The notes under the pieces were generated by a model. It was not told the DNA's origin. It worked only from the letters and a program-made list of their open reading frames with translations, and ran no database searches. Shown piece after piece: positions 19,330 to 30,540 of a DNA stretch of 64,000 bases (positions are counted from its first letter, which is position 1; each line of letters begins with the position of its first letter). A program made the translations under genes and the position numbers. This stretch comes from Pseudomonas sp. R5(2019) (GTDB taxonomy: Bacteria > Pseudomonadota > Gammaproteobacteria > Pseudomonadales > Pseudomonadaceae). The DNA is taken from the NCBI RefSeq assembly GCF_009905435.1, contig NZ_JAAAMT010000003.1, positions 186,001-250,000 on the forward strand. The letters run 5' to 3'.

Positions 19330-19377
19330 CTCACCCCTCACCCCTCACCCTAACCCTCTCCCCGAAGGGGAGAGGGG
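19330..19377. repeat. TCACCCC tandem repeats and CCCTCTCCCC hairpin
   Basis: Three short TCACCCC-type repeats are followed by a perfect 10 bp stem (CCCTCTCCCC at 19354-19363, GGGGAGAGGG at 19367-19376) with a GAA loop. This type of element is widespread between genes in pseudomonads. It may also end the minus-strand ABC operon. Confidence 0.65.
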
Positions 19378-19403
19378 ACTGATCGCGGTGTCGCAAACAC
19401 CCT

Positions 19404-20138
19404 CTACAACACCTGCCGCAAAAACGCCTGGGCGCGCAGGTCTTTCGGCGATTCGAAGAAGGTTTCGGGCGGCGAGTCTTCCAGCAACTTGCCATGGTCG
19501 AAGAACAGCACCCGGTCTGCCACTTCACGGGCAAAGCCCATTTCGTGGGTGACGCAGACCATGGTCATGCCTTCTTCAGCCAACTTCTTCATGACATCCA
19601 GCACTTCGCCAACCATTTCCGGGTCGAGCGCCGAGGTTGGTTCGTCGAACAGCATGACTTTCGGGTCCATCGCCAGCGCCCGGGCGATGGCCACGCGCTG
19701 TTGCTGGCCACCGGACAAACGGGACGGAAACTCGTTGGCCTTCTGGCCGATACCGACCTTTTCCAGCAAGGCCCGGGCCTTGTCTTCGCGCTCTTTCTTG
19801 CCGCGCTTGCGCACGACCTTCTGAGCCAGGCAAAGGTTTTCCAGCACGGTCATGTGCGGGAACAGGTTGAAATGCTGGAACACCATGCCGACTTCACGCC
19901 GGTAGGCATTGATGTCGGTTTTCGGGTCGTCGAGCCGAAGCCCGTTGATACTGACCGACCCTTCGTCGAACGCCTCAAGGCCGTTCAGGCAGCGCAGGAA
20001 GGTCGACTTGCCCGAGCCCGAAGGCCCGAGTACGACCAGCACTTCGCCCTTGGACACGTGGGTGCTGACGTGGTCGACCGCGCGCACCACCTGGCCACGG
20101 GTATCGAAGACTTTAACCAGATCGCGAACTTCAATCAC
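19404..20138 (-). CDS. Polar amino acid ABC transporter, ATP-binding protein
   Basis: An ABC ATPase of the GlnQ/HisP type. The GTG at 20138 gives 244 residues; GGAGG lies 10 bp before it. An ATG at 20159 in the same frame would put this GGAGG inside the gene, so GTG is preferred. Walker [10 protein letters not shown], signature LSGGQQQR and Walker [13 protein letters not shown] are intact. It overlaps the permease by 8 bases. Substrate is unknown, probably a polar amino acid. Confidence 0.92.
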   Translation of the reverse strand: MIEVRDLVKVFDTRGQVVRAVDHVSTHVSKGEVLVVLGPSGSGKSTFLRCLNGLEAFDEGSVSINGLRLDDPKTDINAYRREVGMVFQHFNLFPHMTVLENLCLAQKVVRKRGKKEREDKARALLEKVGIGQKANEFPSRLSGGQQQRVAIARALAMDPKVMLFDEPTSALDPEMVGEVLDVMKKLAEEGMTMVCVTHEMGFAREVADRVLFFDHGKLLEDSPPETFFESPKDLRAQAFLRQVL

Positions 20139-21093
20139 TTTGCGCGAGCCTCCGTTCAAGCCGGCTGGCGATATGCGACAGCGGCAGGTTGATAAGCAGG
20201 TACAGCCCGGCGACGCAGAACCAGATCTCGAAGGTCGAGAACGACGTGGTGATCGCCTCGCGCCCGCTCTTGGTCAGCTCGGTGATGGCAATGACCGACA
20301 CCAGCGAGGTGTCCTTGACCAGGCTGATGAACTGCCCGGCCAGCGGCGGCAGCACGCGCTTGAACGCCTGCGGCAGGATCACGTGGCGCATCGACTGGCT
20401 GGCGTTCAGGCCCAGCGAGCGAGCCGCCTCGCTCTGGCCACGGGCAATCGACTGCACCCCGGCGCGGACGATCTCGGCCACGTAAGCGCCGGTGAACAGC
20501 GCCAGCGCCGCCACCCCGGCGAACTCACGGGACAGGTTCAGCACCGTGCCGATGAAGAAGTAGAAAATGAAAATCTGTACCAGCAGCGGCGTGCCGCGCA
20601 CCAGTTCGACGTAGACCGTCGACAGGTCTCGCAGCGTCGGGTTATTGGAGAGCCGGCAAAGGCCGGCAAATAACCCGATCAGCAAGCCGATCACGCCGGA
20701 GGCGACGGAAATCCACACTGTGGTCCACAAGCCCCAGGCCAACGGGCCGGCAGCCCAGTGGTGGGTCACACCGATGACATCGCCTTCGGCCACGTCGTCG
20801 CCCTTGGCCAGCTGCAGGCTGGCGGTGTCGACGTCGAGCACCTGTTGGGCGCCGTCTTCGTCACGCAGCGTGACCGTGCTGGTAGCGCCCTTCTGAACGA
20901 TGGCTTCGACCGTTCCGTAACCCACGGCCCGCTGGGCCTCCTCCGCCTGGTAGGCGAAGTACTGCGGGACACGGTTCCAGCGCCACTCATAGGAAATCGA
21001 GGTGGTCGCGATATACAGGCTGAAGGCCAGACCGATCAGGACCAGCGCGGTCAGCGCGTGCCAGGGCCACTGGGCTTTTTTGTGTTTGATCAC
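20131..21093 (-). CDS. Polar amino acid ABC transporter, permease with periplasmic insert
   Basis: A permease of 320 residues, about 90 longer than a usual HisM-type permease. One N-terminal helix (about 12-32) is followed by an extracytoplasmic stretch of about 80 residues rich in beta-type sequence ([20 protein letters not shown]). The standard permease core begins near residue 115 and contains the EAA loop [20 protein letters not shown]. It is followed by the ATPase and preceded 38 bp upstream by the binding protein. The role of the extra domain is unknown. Confidence 0.9.
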   Translation of the reverse strand: MIKHKKAQWPWHALTALVLIGLAFSLYIATTSISYEWRWNRVPQYFAYQAEEAQRAVGYGTVEAIVQKGATSTVTLRDEDGAQQVLDVDTASLQLAKGDDVAEGDVIGVTHHWAAGPLAWGLWTTVWISVASGVIGLLIGLFAGLCRLSNNPTLRDLSTVYVELVRGTPLLVQIFIFYFFIGTVLNLSREFAGVAALALFTGAYVAEIVRAGVQSIARGQSEAARSLGLNASQSMRHVILPQAFKRVLPPLAGQFISLVKDTSLVSVIAITELTKSGREAITTSFSTFEIWFCVAGLYLLINLPLSHIASRLERRLAQSD

Positions 21094-21131
21094 TGGGAGC
21101 TTCCGTCAATGCATGGCGTCAGGCGTGAGCC

Positions 21132-21932
21132 TTATTCCATTTCCTTGAGCCAGGCGGTGTCTTTGAACCACTTGTCATGGATACGATCGTAGGTGCCGTC
21201 TTCACGGGCCTGGTGCAGGAAGTTGTTGATCCAGTTGAGGCTGTCGTAGTCGCCTTTCTTCAGGCCGAACGCCAGCGGCTCGTAGGTGAATGGCTTGTCG
21301 AGGAACAGCAGCTTGCCGTTGCCGACCTTGTTGACTGCCACGACGTTGTAAGGGGCGTCGTAGATAAAGGCATCAGCCTTGCCGTTGACCACGTCCATGA
21401 CCGCTTCCTGCTCGTTGTCATAGCCGTGGTATTTGGCTTTTGCGATCAGCTTTTTGGCGACCATCTCGCCGGTGGTGCCCAGCTTGGAGGTGATGCGGTA
21501 TTCTTCGCTGTTCAGGTCTTTATAGGATTTGACCTTGTCTGCCAGCTCCTTGCGGATCAGCAGGGTCTGGCCGACCACGATGAAGGGGTCGCTGAAGTTG
21601 ACGCGCAGGTTGCGCTCCTGGGTCAGGGTCATGCCGCTGCCGATCATGTCGAACTTGTCGGTCAGCAGGGCCGGAATAATACCGTCGTAGCTGGTGGAGA
21701 CCAGCTCCAGCTTGACGCCCATGGACTTGGCCATGGCCTTGAGCAGGTCGACTTCGAAGCCGATGATTTCACCGCGCTTGTTGGTCATTTCGAATGGCAT
21801 GTAGGTTGGGTCCATGCCCACCCGCAGGGTACCGCGCTTGACTGCGTCATCAATGGCGCCCGCTTGTGCGGTGCTCACGGCGACCAGGGCGGACACGCCC
21901 ATCAGCAGCATCGACAGATATTTTTTCATCAT
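21132..21932 (-). CDS. Polar amino acid ABC transporter, periplasmic binding protein
   Basis: A solute-binding protein of 266 residues. The start at 21932 (MMKKYLSMLLMG) has GGGGA 7 bp upstream; the longer open frame is rejected. A signal peptide ends near VSTAQA-GA (about residue 25). The mature part begins IDDAVKRGTLRVGMDPTYMPFEM, the usual start of family 3 amino acid binding proteins, and DMIGSGMTLTQERN is the second signature. It heads a three-gene operon with permease and ATPase. Confidence 0.93.
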   Translation of the reverse strand: MMKKYLSMLLMGVSALVAVSTAQAGAIDDAVKRGTLRVGMDPTYMPFEMTNKRGEIIGFEVDLLKAMAKSMGVKLELVSTSYDGIIPALLTDKFDMIGSGMTLTQERNLRVNFSDPFIVVGQTLLIRKELADKVKSYKDLNSEEYRITSKLGTTGEMVAKKLIAKAKYHGYDNEQEAVMDVVNGKADAFIYDAPYNVVAVNKVGNGKLLFLDKPFTYEPLAFGLKKGDYDSLNWINNFLHQAREDGTYDRIHDKWFKDTAWLKEME

Positions 21933-22147
21933 CACCAGATCCCCAGCAAAAACTGCGCTAATCGTGGACGCGCCTCCCCGCCACTCGGCGCCAGAGCCAA
22001 AGGCCCGGCGCAAAGACGCCAGGCGCATCGTTTCGGGGTGCGATGCTAACGTACTCGCCGAGCAGTACAAGGGCTGGAGGGGACTTTGTTACTTATTCGT
22101 AGCGGAATTTTTCCCAAACCCGAGTGGGAAAAATCACCTAAAAACCA

Positions 22148-22179
22148 CAGCGCCCTTGGCCGAAGGCTCAAGGGCGCTG
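22148..22179 (-). terminator. Terminator downstream of opgH
   Basis: An 11 bp perfect stem, CAGCGCCCTTG at 22148-22158 paired with 22169-22179, is followed on the minus strand by TGGTTTTTAG. It lies just after the opgH stop. Confidence 0.8.
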
Positions 22180-22182
22180 GTT

Positions 22183-24762
22183 TCAGGCGTTTACCAACTT
22201 GGGTGGCAATCTCATCGGCTCAGGGTGCAGCGGCAACAGAGGCGAATGCGGGTCCTCCTCGATCGACTGCCGCCAGACACTCAGCCAGGCCTCGTGCCCT
22301 TCGCTCCAGACCAACGCGTGCAAACGCGCCAGTGCCACCGGGTCGCTGAGCAGGGCCAGGCGAATCGGCCCTTCCAGCTGTTGCGGGCCGACTGTCAGAG
22401 CATGACGGATGCGCTCGGCGCGCAGCCATTCCACCGGTTCCGCCTGACCGTGACGGGCGGTGGCCAGGGCGCACGCCAGGGCGTTCTGCTGTGGATCGAC
22501 CACGGCCCGGACGAACCCGTCATTAAGCGCATGCCAACGGTTTTCGTGGGTGTATTGGTCGGTCGCCAGCAGCTCGTGAGGCGTTGCGTACTCCTCAGGG
22601 ATCAGGAACAGCTTCTCGTCCTTGGCTCGCAGGCCGAGGTTGACGCGACTGGAGATCACCGAGACCGGGATCGACAGCATCAGCGAGCCGACGATCGGCG
22701 CCAGCCACCACAGGAAGCTTGGGTTCAGCGCCGCGACCAGAATCGCCCAGGCCGCACCCAGCAGGGTTTGCGGGCCATGGCGACGCACTGCTTCACCCCA
22801 GGAGGTGGAGTCATCGTCACGCTGCGGCGAGTTCCAGGTCGCAGCCCAACCCAGGAACGCGGCCAGCACGAATCGGGTGTGGAACAGCATGCGCACCGGC
22901 GCCAGCAGCACGGAGAAGAGCATCTCCAGCAGCATCGACACGGCCACCTTGATCCGCCCGCCAAACTCGGTCGCGCCCTTGACCCAGATCAGAATCACAC
23001 TGAGCAGCTTGGGCAGGAACAGCAGCACGATGGTGGTGGAGAACAACGCAATCGCTTTGTCCGGGTGCCATTGTGGCCACAGCGGATACAGCTGGCGCGG
23101 CTCCAGGAAGTACTGCGGCTCCATCAGCGTGTTGACCGCCAGCAGCGCCGTCGACAGCACCAGGAAGAAGAACCACAACGGCGCCGACAGGTAAGACATC
23201 ACCCCGGTCAGGAACACCGCACGGTGCACCGGGTGCATGCCCTTGACCAGGAACAGGCGGAAGTTCATCAGGTTGCCGTGGCACCAGCGCCGGTCGCGCT
23301 TGAGCTCGTCAAGCAGGTTGGGTGGCAACTCTTCGTAGCTGCCCGGCAGGTCGTAGGCAATCCACACACCCCAGCCGGCCCGGCGCATCAGCGCCGCTTC
23401 AACGAAGTCGTGGGACAGGATCGCACCGGCAAAAGCACCTTTACCCGGCAGCGGCGCCAGGGCGCAGTGCTCGATGAACGGCTTCATGCGGATGATCGCG
23501 TTGTGGCCCCAGTAGTGGGATTCACCCAGCTGCCAGAAGTGCAGGCCAGCGGTGAACAGCGGGCCGTAGACGCGGGTGGCGAACTGCTGCATGCGTGCAT
23601 ACAGGGTATCCATGCCCGAAGCTTTGGGCGCGGTCTGGATGATCCCGGCGTCCGGGGTCGCTTCCATCAGGCGGACCAGGCTGGTCAGGCATTCGCCGCT
23701 CATGACGCTGTCGGCGTCGAGCACCACCATGTAGCGGTATTCACTGCCCCAACGGCGGCAGAAGTCGTCCAGGTTACCGCTCTTGCGTTTCACCCGGCGA
23801 CGACGGCGGCGATAGAAGATACGCCCGAAGCCCTTGCTCTCGCGGCAGACCTCCAGCCAGGCCTGTTGTTCGGCCACGGCGATATCGGAGTCGTTGGTGT
23901 CGCTGAGCACGAAGAAGTCGAAGCGGTCCAGATCGCCGGTGGCGGCTACCGACTCGAAGGTTGCGCGCAAACCGGCGAATACCCGCGGCACGTCTTCGTT
24001 GCAGATTGGCATGACGATGGCCGTGCGCGCATTCGGCGCGATCGGCTCGTCACCCGCGCTGGCGCCGGAGATACGGTATTTGTCTCGCCCGGTCAGCAGT
24101 TCGAGAAAGCCCATCAGGGCCGTCCAGAAACCTGCGGAGACCCAGCAGAACAGGATACCGAACATGATCAGGATGCTGGTTTGCAGTGCATACGGCAGCA
24201 CTTGCTGGGCCGTTTGCAGCAGCGGCTGATGCAGCACTTCGTCGAGGTCGACGAACGACCAGCCCTGGTACGGCATGATGCCTTTCATGTACCAGCCGGC
24301 GACGATGGTCTGGCCGATCATCAGGGCCAGCAGGATATAACGGCGCACCGAACCGACCCAGCGCCAGCGTGCTGGCGGCAGCTCGCGGTCGCGCTCGGGT
24401 ACCGGGGCGTTGGTGCGGCCGGTCAGGCGGCGCCAGATGCGGACCAGGACGTTGGTACGCCATGGCTCCGGGATGACCCGGGTGCGGTGAATCGGTGGCG
24501 CGGCCTTCAGGCGCACGCGGCCGCTGGCGTCGAGGTCGAGCATCTCGGCCTCTTCCAGTTCGGCAGCGCTGTTAAGCGTCAGACGGGTGCCCACCGACGC
24601 TTGGGCGGCGTCGGCTTCGTCACTGAACGGCTGTGAAGACAGCCGTGCGTGCAGCTCGCTGAACGACTTGCAGCTGGCGAGTTCCGCCCGCTGCTCTTCG
24701 CTCAGTGGCAGGTGTGCCAGGTACTCGTTGAGAGACACTGGCTGTGCTTGAGAATTACTCAT
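22183..24762 (-). CDS. opgH: Glucans biosynthesis glucosyltransferase OpgH (MdoH)
   Basis: OpgH is an inner-membrane GT2 glucosyltransferase that makes the beta-1,2-glucan backbone of osmoregulated periplasmic glucans from UDP-glucose. Length is 859 residues. Membrane helices flank a cytoplasmic GT2 domain (about 240-500). [13 protein letters not shown] carries the DxD motif and RDRRWCHGN the QxxRW-like motif. The N-terminal 130 residues are cytoplasmic and charged. It overlaps opgG by 8 bases and is translated after it. Confidence 0.96.
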   Translation of the reverse strand: MSNSQAQPVSLNEYLAHLPLSEEQRAELASCKSFSELHARLSSQPFSDEADAAQASVGTRLTLNSAAELEEAEMLDLDASGRVRLKAAPPIHRTRVIPEPWRTNVLVRIWRRLTGRTNAPVPERDRELPPARWRWVGSVRRYILLALMIGQTIVAGWYMKGIMPYQGWSFVDLDEVLHQPLLQTAQQVLPYALQTSILIMFGILFCWVSAGFWTALMGFLELLTGRDKYRISGASAGDEPIAPNARTAIVMPICNEDVPRVFAGLRATFESVAATGDLDRFDFFVLSDTNDSDIAVAEQQAWLEVCRESKGFGRIFYRRRRRRVKRKSGNLDDFCRRWGSEYRYMVVLDADSVMSGECLTSLVRLMEATPDAGIIQTAPKASGMDTLYARMQQFATRVYGPLFTAGLHFWQLGESHYWGHNAIIRMKPFIEHCALAPLPGKGAFAGAILSHDFVEAALMRRAGWGVWIAYDLPGSYEELPPNLLDELKRDRRWCHGNLMNFRLFLVKGMHPVHRAVFLTGVMSYLSAPLWFFFLVLSTALLAVNTLMEPQYFLEPRQLYPLWPQWHPDKAIALFSTTIVLLFLPKLLSVILIWVKGATEFGGRIKVAVSMLLEMLFSVLLAPVRMLFHTRFVLAAFLGWAATWNSPQRDDDSTSWGEAVRRHGPQTLLGAAWAILVAALNPSFLWWLAPIVGSLMLSIPVSVISSRVNLGLRAKDEKLFLIPEEYATPHELLATDQYTHENRWHALNDGFVRAVVDPQQNALACALATARHGQAEPVEWLRAERIRHALTVGPQQLEGPIRLALLSDPVALARLHALVWSEGHEAWLSVWRQSIEEDPHSPLLPLHPEPMRLPPKLVNA

Positions 24763-26485
24763 CGGCAGACAACTGATAGCTCCAGGTCTCGGTTAGAACC
24801 TGTTCGGTCTTCGTCGGTTCCCCAGAAGTTGGCGCAGCCTCGGCGGCAGGCTGCTGGGTTGGCTTCTCGGCCTTGTCGGCCTTGGCCGCCACCTGCTTGG
24901 CCGCGGCCTTGTCCTGCTTGGACGGAGCTGCCTTGGCAGGCTCTGCCGGTGGCAAGTCCTTGACCAGTGCAGCGCGCATTTCCACCGATTTGCTCGGGTC
25001 CTTGACCTTCAAACGCAAGGTCAGGCGCCAGCCCTGGGTCTCAGGGTTGTAGCGCAGGTTGTTTTCAACCAGCTCGGCGTTGTCGCCAACACTGACCTGG
25101 CTACGCACCGCGGTGTCTTCCGGCAAGGCCTTGAGCACCGGGCCTTCGAAGTCGACCAGGAACGCCACGCTGCCGTCCGGCTGACGGATCAGGTTGGACT
25201 GCTTGACGTCACCGGTCGAGCGCAGGGTCTGCTTGACCCAGCCCAGATCAGGCGCGTGCAGGGCTGCCTCGTCGATGGTCCAGTGCAAGCGGTAGCTGAA
25301 TTCCACTTCCTGGCCGGGCTCGGGCAGCTTTTCAGGGCTCCAGAAGGCCACGATGTTGTCGTTGGTTTCGTCAGCAGTCGGAATCTCGACCAGATCGACG
25401 GTGCCACGGCCCCAGTCGCCACGCGGTTCGATCCAGGCGCTTGGGCGCTTGTCGTAGCGGTCGTCGAGGTCTTCGAAGCGGCCAAAGTCGCGGTTACGCT
25501 GCAGCAGGCCGAAACCACGCGGGTTCTCGACGCTGAAGTGGCTCACGGCCAGGTGTTTGGGGTTGTTCAGCGGGCGCCAGATCCACTCGCCATTGCCGGC
25601 GTGGATCGACAGGCCTTCGGAGTCGTGCAGCTCGTGACGGTAGTTCAGCACCTTGGACGGCTGGTTGGTGCCGAACAGGAACATGCTGGTCAGCGGCGCG
25701 ATGCCCAGGCGGCTGACGTGGTCACGCAGGTAGACCTTGGATTTGACGTCGACGATGGCGTCGCTACCAGGGCGCAGGGTCAGGCGGTAGGCGCCGGTGG
25801 AGCGCGGCGAATCCAGCAGTGCGTAGATCACCAGGTGCTTGTCGGCAGGCTTGGGCTTCTCGATCCAGAATTCGGTGAAGCGCGGGAACTCTTCACCCGA
25901 CGGCAGCGCGGTGTCGATGGCCAGGCCACGGGCGGACAGGCCATACACATGGCCCTTGCCGATCACGCGGAAGTAGCTGGCGCCGAGCAAGGTCAGGATT
26001 TCGTCTTGCTTGTCTGCCTTGTTGATCGGGTACAGCACGCGAAAACCCGCGTAGCCGAGCTTTTCGGTGGCCTTGGCGTCGAACTTGACGTCGCCGAAGT
26101 CAAAGCGGCTCGGGTCGTACTTGATTTCCTCGACCTTGCTGGCGGTGATTTCGTTGATTTTCACCGGCGTGTCGAAGTGCATGCCCTGATGGTAGAACGA
26201 CAGTTTGAACGGCGTCTTGTCGTTGGCCCACTCGGCCTTTTCCTGCAGGAAGCGGATTTTCTGGTAGTCGGCGAATTTCATGTCACGAAATTCGCTCGGC
26301 AGATTGCTTTTGGGCGCTTCGTACTTCTGCCCGGCGAGGTCTTTGGCCTTGGCCGCGACGTCATCGAGGTTGAATGCCCAGAGCTGGCCAGCGCCGAACA
26401 GGCAAAACAGTGCGGACCCCGCCAGCAAGGCGTTACGCAGGCGATTACCGGGGGTTCTTGGTGCATTACAGGGACTTACAATCAC
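24755..26485 (-). CDS. opgG: Glucans biosynthesis protein OpgG (MdoG)
   Basis: OpgG is periplasmic and needed, with OpgH, to make branched periplasmic glucans. The GTG at 26485 ([11 protein letters not shown]) gives 576 residues and fits relatives; an ATG at 26512 would add nine residues. A signal peptide includes [19 protein letters not shown]. The OpgG beta-sandwich fold covers the rest. A Lys/Ala-rich linker near residues 520-555 ([20 protein letters not shown]) precedes a conserved end [13 protein letters not shown]. First gene of opgGH. Confidence 0.95.
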   Translation of the reverse strand: MIVSPCNAPRTPGNRLRNALLAGSALFCLFGAGQLWAFNLDDVAAKAKDLAGQKYEAPKSNLPSEFRDMKFADYQKIRFLQEKAEWANDKTPFKLSFYHQGMHFDTPVKINEITASKVEEIKYDPSRFDFGDVKFDAKATEKLGYAGFRVLYPINKADKQDEILTLLGASYFRVIGKGHVYGLSARGLAIDTALPSGEEFPRFTEFWIEKPKPADKHLVIYALLDSPRSTGAYRLTLRPGSDAIVDVKSKVYLRDHVSRLGIAPLTSMFLFGTNQPSKVLNYRHELHDSEGLSIHAGNGEWIWRPLNNPKHLAVSHFSVENPRGFGLLQRNRDFGRFEDLDDRYDKRPSAWIEPRGDWGRGTVDLVEIPTADETNDNIVAFWSPEKLPEPGQEVEFSYRLHWTIDEAALHAPDLGWVKQTLRSTGDVKQSNLIRQPDGSVAFLVDFEGPVLKALPEDTAVRSQVSVGDNAELVENNLRYNPETQGWRLTLRLKVKDPSKSVEMRAALVKDLPPAEPAKAAPSKQDKAAAKQVAAKADKAEKPTQQPAAEAAPTSGEPTKTEQVLTETWSYQLSADE

Positions 26486-26707
26486 GAGCAACCCTCGCCG
26501 AAAACAGATCAAAGAACCAACGGCCAGCTATCGTTTGCCGGGTTGGCGAGCATTGTTCGGACTCCGAAAGGGCACAATGATTCCCCATACGGATCCAGAC
26601 AAGGCTCGAGTGTCAACAAAACGGATCAACGAACGCCGATCCCCATGGCGCGCGATTATCTAGTAGGTCGCGTTACAACGCATCAGGGGCAACCAAGTAT
26701 TTGTACG

Positions 26708-26732
26708 AAAAAACCCCGATTTCTGGGGTTTT
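26708..26732 (-). terminator. Terminator downstream of dtd
   Basis: AAAACCCC at 26710-26717 pairs with GGGGTTTT at 26725-26732 over a 7-base loop. On the minus strand the stem ends in TTTTTT, a classical intrinsic terminator for the pip-dtd transcript. Confidence 0.8.
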
Positions 26733-26749
26733 AGGGGTTTTTCCGACAC

Positions 26750-27187
26750 TTATGTTTGTAACAAAAATGTTACCGGACCATCGTTGACCAAATGCACCTG
26801 CATGTCAGCGCCAAATTCGCCACTGGCGACGGGGTCATGCAGTAATCGAGCCTGACTCAGCAGGTAATCGAACAGCTCGGCACCGAGTGCCGGCGGTGCA
26901 GCCGTTGAAAAGCTCGGGCGCAAACCGTTCTGGGTATCGGCAGCCAGGGTGAACTGGGACACCAGCAGCAAACCGCCGCCGATGTCCTTGAGCGAGCGAT
27001 TCATCTTGCCCTGCTCATCGGAGAACACCCGGTAGTTAAGCAGCTTATTCAGAAGTTTGTCGGCGCTGGCATGCGTATCGTCGGGTTCGACGGCGACCAG
27101 CACCAGCAACCCCTGGTCCACGGCGCCGACGATCTTGCCGGCGACTTCGACTCGCGCGCCCCGCACGCGCTGCAACAAACCCTTCAT
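26750..27187 (-). CDS. dtd: D-aminoacyl-tRNA deacylase Dtd
   Basis: Dtd removes D-amino acids and glycine mischarged on tRNA. Length is 145 residues. The start [15 protein letters not shown], the [17 protein letters not shown] motif and the C-terminal NDGPVTFLL (GP motif) are characteristic. It overlaps the preceding pip gene by 4 bases (ATGA). Confidence 0.97.
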   Translation of the reverse strand: MKGLLQRVRGARVEVAGKIVGAVDQGLLVLVAVEPDDTHASADKLLNKLLNYRVFSDEQGKMNRSLKDIGGGLLLVSQFTLAADTQNGLRPSFSTAAPPALGAELFDYLLSQARLLHDPVASGEFGADMQVHLVNDGPVTFLLQT

Positions 27188-28155
27188 GCTTCTTCGAGCG
27201 GCAGGTCGAGCAGGCGGCGTGCCATCTGGTCGGCGGCGCGTACCAGGGCATCGGTGATGCCAGGCTCGGACGCGGCGTGACCGGCGTCACGGATCACTTT
27301 CAACTCGCTGTTCGGCCAGGCCTGGTGCAGTTCCCAGGCGTTGTCCAGTGGGCAGATCACGTCGTAGCGGCCGTGCACGATCACCGCCGGCAAATGGGCG
27401 ATCTTCGGCATATCGCGAATCAGCTGGTCCGCCTCAAGGAAGGCATTGTTGACGAAGTAGTGGCACTCGATACGGGCAATCGACAGCGCCCGTTGCGGTT
27501 CGGAGAAGCGGTCGACCACCAGCGGGTTGGGCCGCAGGGTGGCGGTACGGCCTTCCCAGGTCGACCAGGCCTTGGCGGCGTGCATCTGGGCGATCTGGTC
27601 GTTGCCGGTCAGGCGCTTGTGGAAGGCCTGGACCAGGTCATGGCGCTCGTCCTGCGGGATCGGCGCGATATAGTCCTGCCAGTAATCGGGGAACATGCGG
27701 CTGGCGCCAGCCTGGTAGAACCATTCGATTTCCTGCGGGCGGCACAGGAAGATGCCCCGCAGGATCAAACCATGGACGCGCTCAGGGTGGGTTTGTGCGT
27801 AGGCCAGCGCCAGGGTCGAACCCCAGGAGCCGCCGAACAGCACCCATTTCTCGATCCCCAGGTGCTTGCGGATCCGCTCCAGGTCGTCGACCAGGCGCCA
27901 GGTGGTGTTGTTCTCGAGGTTGGCGTGGGGGGTGGAACGACCACAGCCGCGCTGATCGAAGGTGATGATGCGGTAAAGGTTCGGATCGAAATAGCAGCGG
28001 CTTTGCGCATCACAGCCGGCACCCGGGCCACCGTGAATGAACACCACTGGCAGACCTTCGGGCGAACCGCTCTCGTCGACGTACAGCACATGCGGCTCTT
28101 CCACGGCCAGATCGTGCCGGGCGTAGGGTTTGATCTGCGGGTACAAAGTCTGCAT
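27184..28155 (-). CDS. pip: Proline iminopeptidase
   Basis: An alpha/beta hydrolase of the S33 family that removes N-terminal proline from peptides. The ATG at 28155 ([18 protein letters not shown]) has GGAG just upstream and gives 323 residues. The HGGPGAG oxyanion motif, the nucleophile elbow GGSWGS and the late GRYDVICP and [10 protein letters not shown] motifs give the Ser-Asp-His triad. First gene of a two-gene operon with dtd. Confidence 0.95.
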   Translation of the reverse strand: MQTLYPQIKPYARHDLAVEEPHVLYVDESGSPEGLPVVFIHGGPGAGCDAQSRCYFDPNLYRIITFDQRGCGRSTPHANLENNTTWRLVDDLERIRKHLGIEKWVLFGGSWGSTLALAYAQTHPERVHGLILRGIFLCRPQEIEWFYQAGASRMFPDYWQDYIAPIPQDERHDLVQAFHKRLTGNDQIAQMHAAKAWSTWEGRTATLRPNPLVVDRFSEPQRALSIARIECHYFVNNAFLEADQLIRDMPKIAHLPAVIVHGRYDVICPLDNAWELHQAWPNSELKVIRDAGHAASEPGITDALVRAADQMARRLLDLPLEEA

Positions 28156-28278
28156 TACGCGCTCCGTAGGGGGATTATTTCTGCCGTTGGGCATGATAAA
28201 CCCGAATACGCGGTGAATGCATCGACACAAGGCAAAACTGCCCCCCTTGTGGGCAGGGGCAATAGTGGAACAGCTTTT

Positions 28279-28347
28279 GTGGGGTGAGATTTTTTGTGGA
28301 GTGGGATTTTTTGTGGAGTGGGATTTTTTGTGGGAGTGGGATTTTTT
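28279..28347. repeat. Tandem array of four 17-18 bp units resembling a REP head
   Basis: Units begin at 28279, 28296, 28313 and 28330, consensus GTGGAGTGGGATTTTTT. Units two and three are identical; unit four has one extra G. The array runs straight into a REP unit starting GTGGGAGCGGATTTATCC at 28348, which the units resemble over their first 13 bases. Confidence 0.9.
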
Positions 28348-28435
28348 GTGGGAGCGGATTTATCCGCGAATGGAGACACCGCGGTTTGCCTGATGCACCG
28401 CGGTGCCTTCATTCGCGGATAAATCCGCTCCCACA
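28347..28435. repeat. REP pair downstream of hutG
   Basis: Inverted GTGGGAGCGGATTTATCCGC units lie at both ends, with ACCGCGGT-type sequence repeated between them. Confidence 0.85.
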
Positions 28436-28481
28436 GGGCTCTCTGCCACAGGGTTCTCTGCTCAGCCTGATGTTTTTTTGT

Positions 28482-29285
28482 TCAGCCGGGGTAGCGTTGT
28501 TGGCCCCACTCAAGCACCGCCTTGAGGAGCGTCTTGAGCACTTCCTGCGTCGGCTTCGCCAGGTCTTCGCGATAGCAGAACGGCTCGACTTCTTCCATGT
28601 AGGTGCTCTGCGCCAGCTCCAGCTGCACAGCATGGATGTGCTGGGCCGGGTCGCCATAGTGGCGGGTGATGTGGCCGCCCTTGAAGCGACCGTTGAGCAC
28701 GCTGGTATAGCCCTGTGCCTGGGCGCAGATGGCTTCCAGTTGCTCAGCCAGTAGCCCGTCGCAGCTGGCACCGTTGAAGGTGCCCAGATTGAAGTCCGGC
28801 AAGGTGCCGTCGAACAGGTGCGGGATGTTGGCCCGGATCGAGTGGGCATCCCACAGCAGCGCGTAGCCGAACTGGTTGCGCAGGCGGTCCAGCTCATCGC
28901 GCAGGGTTTGGTGGTACGGGCCCCAGATGTATTTCAGGTAGTTGGCACGCTCTTCAGCGGATGGCGCCTGCCCTTCGCGGAACAGCGGCACGCCGTCAAA
29001 CAGCGTGGCCGGGAACAGGCCAGTCGTTGCGCCTGCGTACATCGGCTTGTCGTCATCAGGGCGGTTGAGATCGATCACGAAGCGCGAATAGTCCGCCGAG
29101 AGAATGCTCGCGCCCAGGTCCCTGGCGAAATCGTACAGCTCTGGAATATGCCAGTCGGTGTCCGGCAGGCTCTGGGCCTCATCGATCAGCCCGGCCTTGA
29201 CTGCCGGCGTCAGGCGCAGGCCGGCGTGGGGCATGCTGATCAGCAGCGGCAGCCGGCCTTGATGAAAGTTGAATACCTTATCCAC
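28482..29285 (-). CDS. hutG: N-formylglutamate deformylase HutG
   Basis: HutG hydrolyses N-formylglutamate to glutamate and formate, the last step of the five-step histidine pathway that uses HutF. Length is 267 residues. The metal-site region LLISMPHAG and WDAHSIR are conserved. Its start overlaps the hutI stop by 8 bases, so it is the last gene of the long hut operon. Confidence 0.95.
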   Translation of the reverse strand: MDKVFNFHQGRLPLLISMPHAGLRLTPAVKAGLIDEAQSLPDTDWHIPELYDFARDLGASILSADYSRFVIDLNRPDDDKPMYAGATTGLFPATLFDGVPLFREGQAPSAEERANYLKYIWGPYHQTLRDELDRLRNQFGYALLWDAHSIRANIPHLFDGTLPDFNLGTFNGASCDGLLAEQLEAICAQAQGYTSVLNGRFKGGHITRHYGDPAQHIHAVQLELAQSTYMEEVEPFCYREDLAKPTQEVLKTLLKAVLEWGQQRYPG

Positions 29286-30501
29286 GCATTACCTCCTGAT
29301 TCAGTACTGTGACGCCATGTTGGACCACGCGTTTTTGCACGTCGCCGCCCAGCCAGTAGGCCAGGTCGGCCGGCCGCTCGATGTCCCAGGCGACGAAGTC
29401 CGCCACCTTGCCGACTTCCAGCGAGCCGTGGCTGTTGCCCAGCCCCAAAGCGGTGGCGGCGTGCAGTGTAACCCCGGCCAGGGCTTCTTCCGGGGTCATG
29501 CGGAACAGGGTACAGGCCATGTTGAGCATCAGGCGTAGCGAAAGCACCGGCGAGGTGCCGGGGTTCAGGTCACTGGCGATGGCGATTTTAACGCCGTGCC
29601 TGCGCAAGGCATCCATCGGCGGCAGCTGGGTTTCACGCAGGAAATAGAACGCCCCCGGCAACAGCACCGCCACGGTGCCCGCCGCGCCCATGGCGATGGC
29701 GTCGTCTTCGGTCATGAATTCAAGGTGATCGGCCGACAGCGCGTGGTAACGCGCCGCCAGGCTGGAACCGGCCAGCGACGACAGTTGCTCGGCGTGCAGC
29801 TTGACCGGCAAGCCCAGCTCGCGGGCCGCGACGAACACGCGCTCGACCTGCTCCGGCGAAAACGCCAGGTACTCGCAGAAGGCATCGACCGCATCCACCA
29901 GCCCTTCTTCGGCCAGTGCCGGCAGCATCTCGCTGCAGATGTGGCTTATATAGTCGTCGGCACGATTGGCGAACTCCGGCGGCATGGCATGCGCCGCCAG
30001 GCAGGTGCTGCGCACGGTCACCGGCAGTTCGGCACCCAGGCGACGGATGACCTTGAGCATCTTGCGCTCGTTGGCCAGGTCCAGCCCGTACCCGGACTTG
30101 ATCTCGACCGTGGTCACGCCATCATTGAGCAAGCTGCGCAAACGCCGTGAGGCGCTGCTGAACAGTTCATCCTCACTGGCCGCCCGGGTTGCACGCACGG
30201 TGCTGGCAATACCGCCACCGGCGGCGGCGATCTCGGCGTAACTGACGCCCTGCAGGCGCTGTTCGAATTCACCGCTGCGATTGCCACCGAACACCGTGTG
30301 GGTGTGGCAATCGATGAGGCCCGGCGTGACCCAGGCGCCACCCAGGTCGATGCTTTCGTCGGTTTCAAGAGCCGGCAGGCCACCACGCGGGCCGATCCAC
30401 TCGATGAAGATGCCACTGGTCACGATGACCGCATCCTCGATGATCGAGTAGCTGCCGTTGGCCATGGTCGCGACGTGGCAGTTTTGCCAGAGCGTTTTCA
30501 T
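29278..30501 (-). CDS. hutI: Imidazolonepropionase HutI
   Basis: HutI opens the ring of imidazolone propionate to give formiminoglutamate. The ATG at 30501 ([13 protein letters not shown]) gives 407 residues and has GGAG upstream; an in-frame ATG at 30513 is less likely. The amidohydrolase metal motif is [18 protein letters not shown] and [10 protein letters not shown] carry further site residues. It lies between hutH and hutG. Confidence 0.97.
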   Translation of the reverse strand: MKTLWQNCHVATMANGSYSIIEDAVIVTSGIFIEWIGPRGGLPALETDESIDLGGAWVTPGLIDCHTHTVFGGNRSGEFEQRLQGVSYAEIAAAGGGIASTVRATRAASEDELFSSASRRLRSLLNDGVTTVEIKSGYGLDLANERKMLKVIRRLGAELPVTVRSTCLAAHAMPPEFANRADDYISHICSEMLPALAEEGLVDAVDAFCEYLAFSPEQVERVFVAARELGLPVKLHAEQLSSLAGSSLAARYHALSADHLEFMTEDDAIAMGAAGTVAVLLPGAFYFLRETQLPPMDALRRHGVKIAIASDLNPGTSPVLSLRLMLNMACTLFRMTPEEALAGVTLHAATALGLGNSHGSLEVGKVADFVAWDIERPADLAYWLGGDVQKRVVQHGVTVLNQEVMRG

Positions 30502-30540
30502 TCGGGGCTCCATGGTTTCTCGCTGTTAAAAGGGTGTCGG

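Larger units (their letters stand above)
28156..28481. other. Repeat-filled intergenic region between hutG and pip
   Basis: A 326 bp stretch without a gene. It holds the pip leader, a tandem array of 17-18 bp units (28279-28347) and a REP pair (28347-28435). The rest, 28436-28481, shows nothing recognisable; no clear terminator for hutG is visible. Confidence 0.7.

Noticed and set aside
21814..24636. A 940-codon open frame on the plus strand
   Set aside because: It is antisense to opgH, is rich in Gln, His and Arg as expected for a mirror frame of a high-GC gene, and resembles no family.
28279..28347. Could the tandem units be a CRISPR array?
   Set aside because: Units are directly adjacent with no spacers, are only 17-18 bp, and no cas genes are present.
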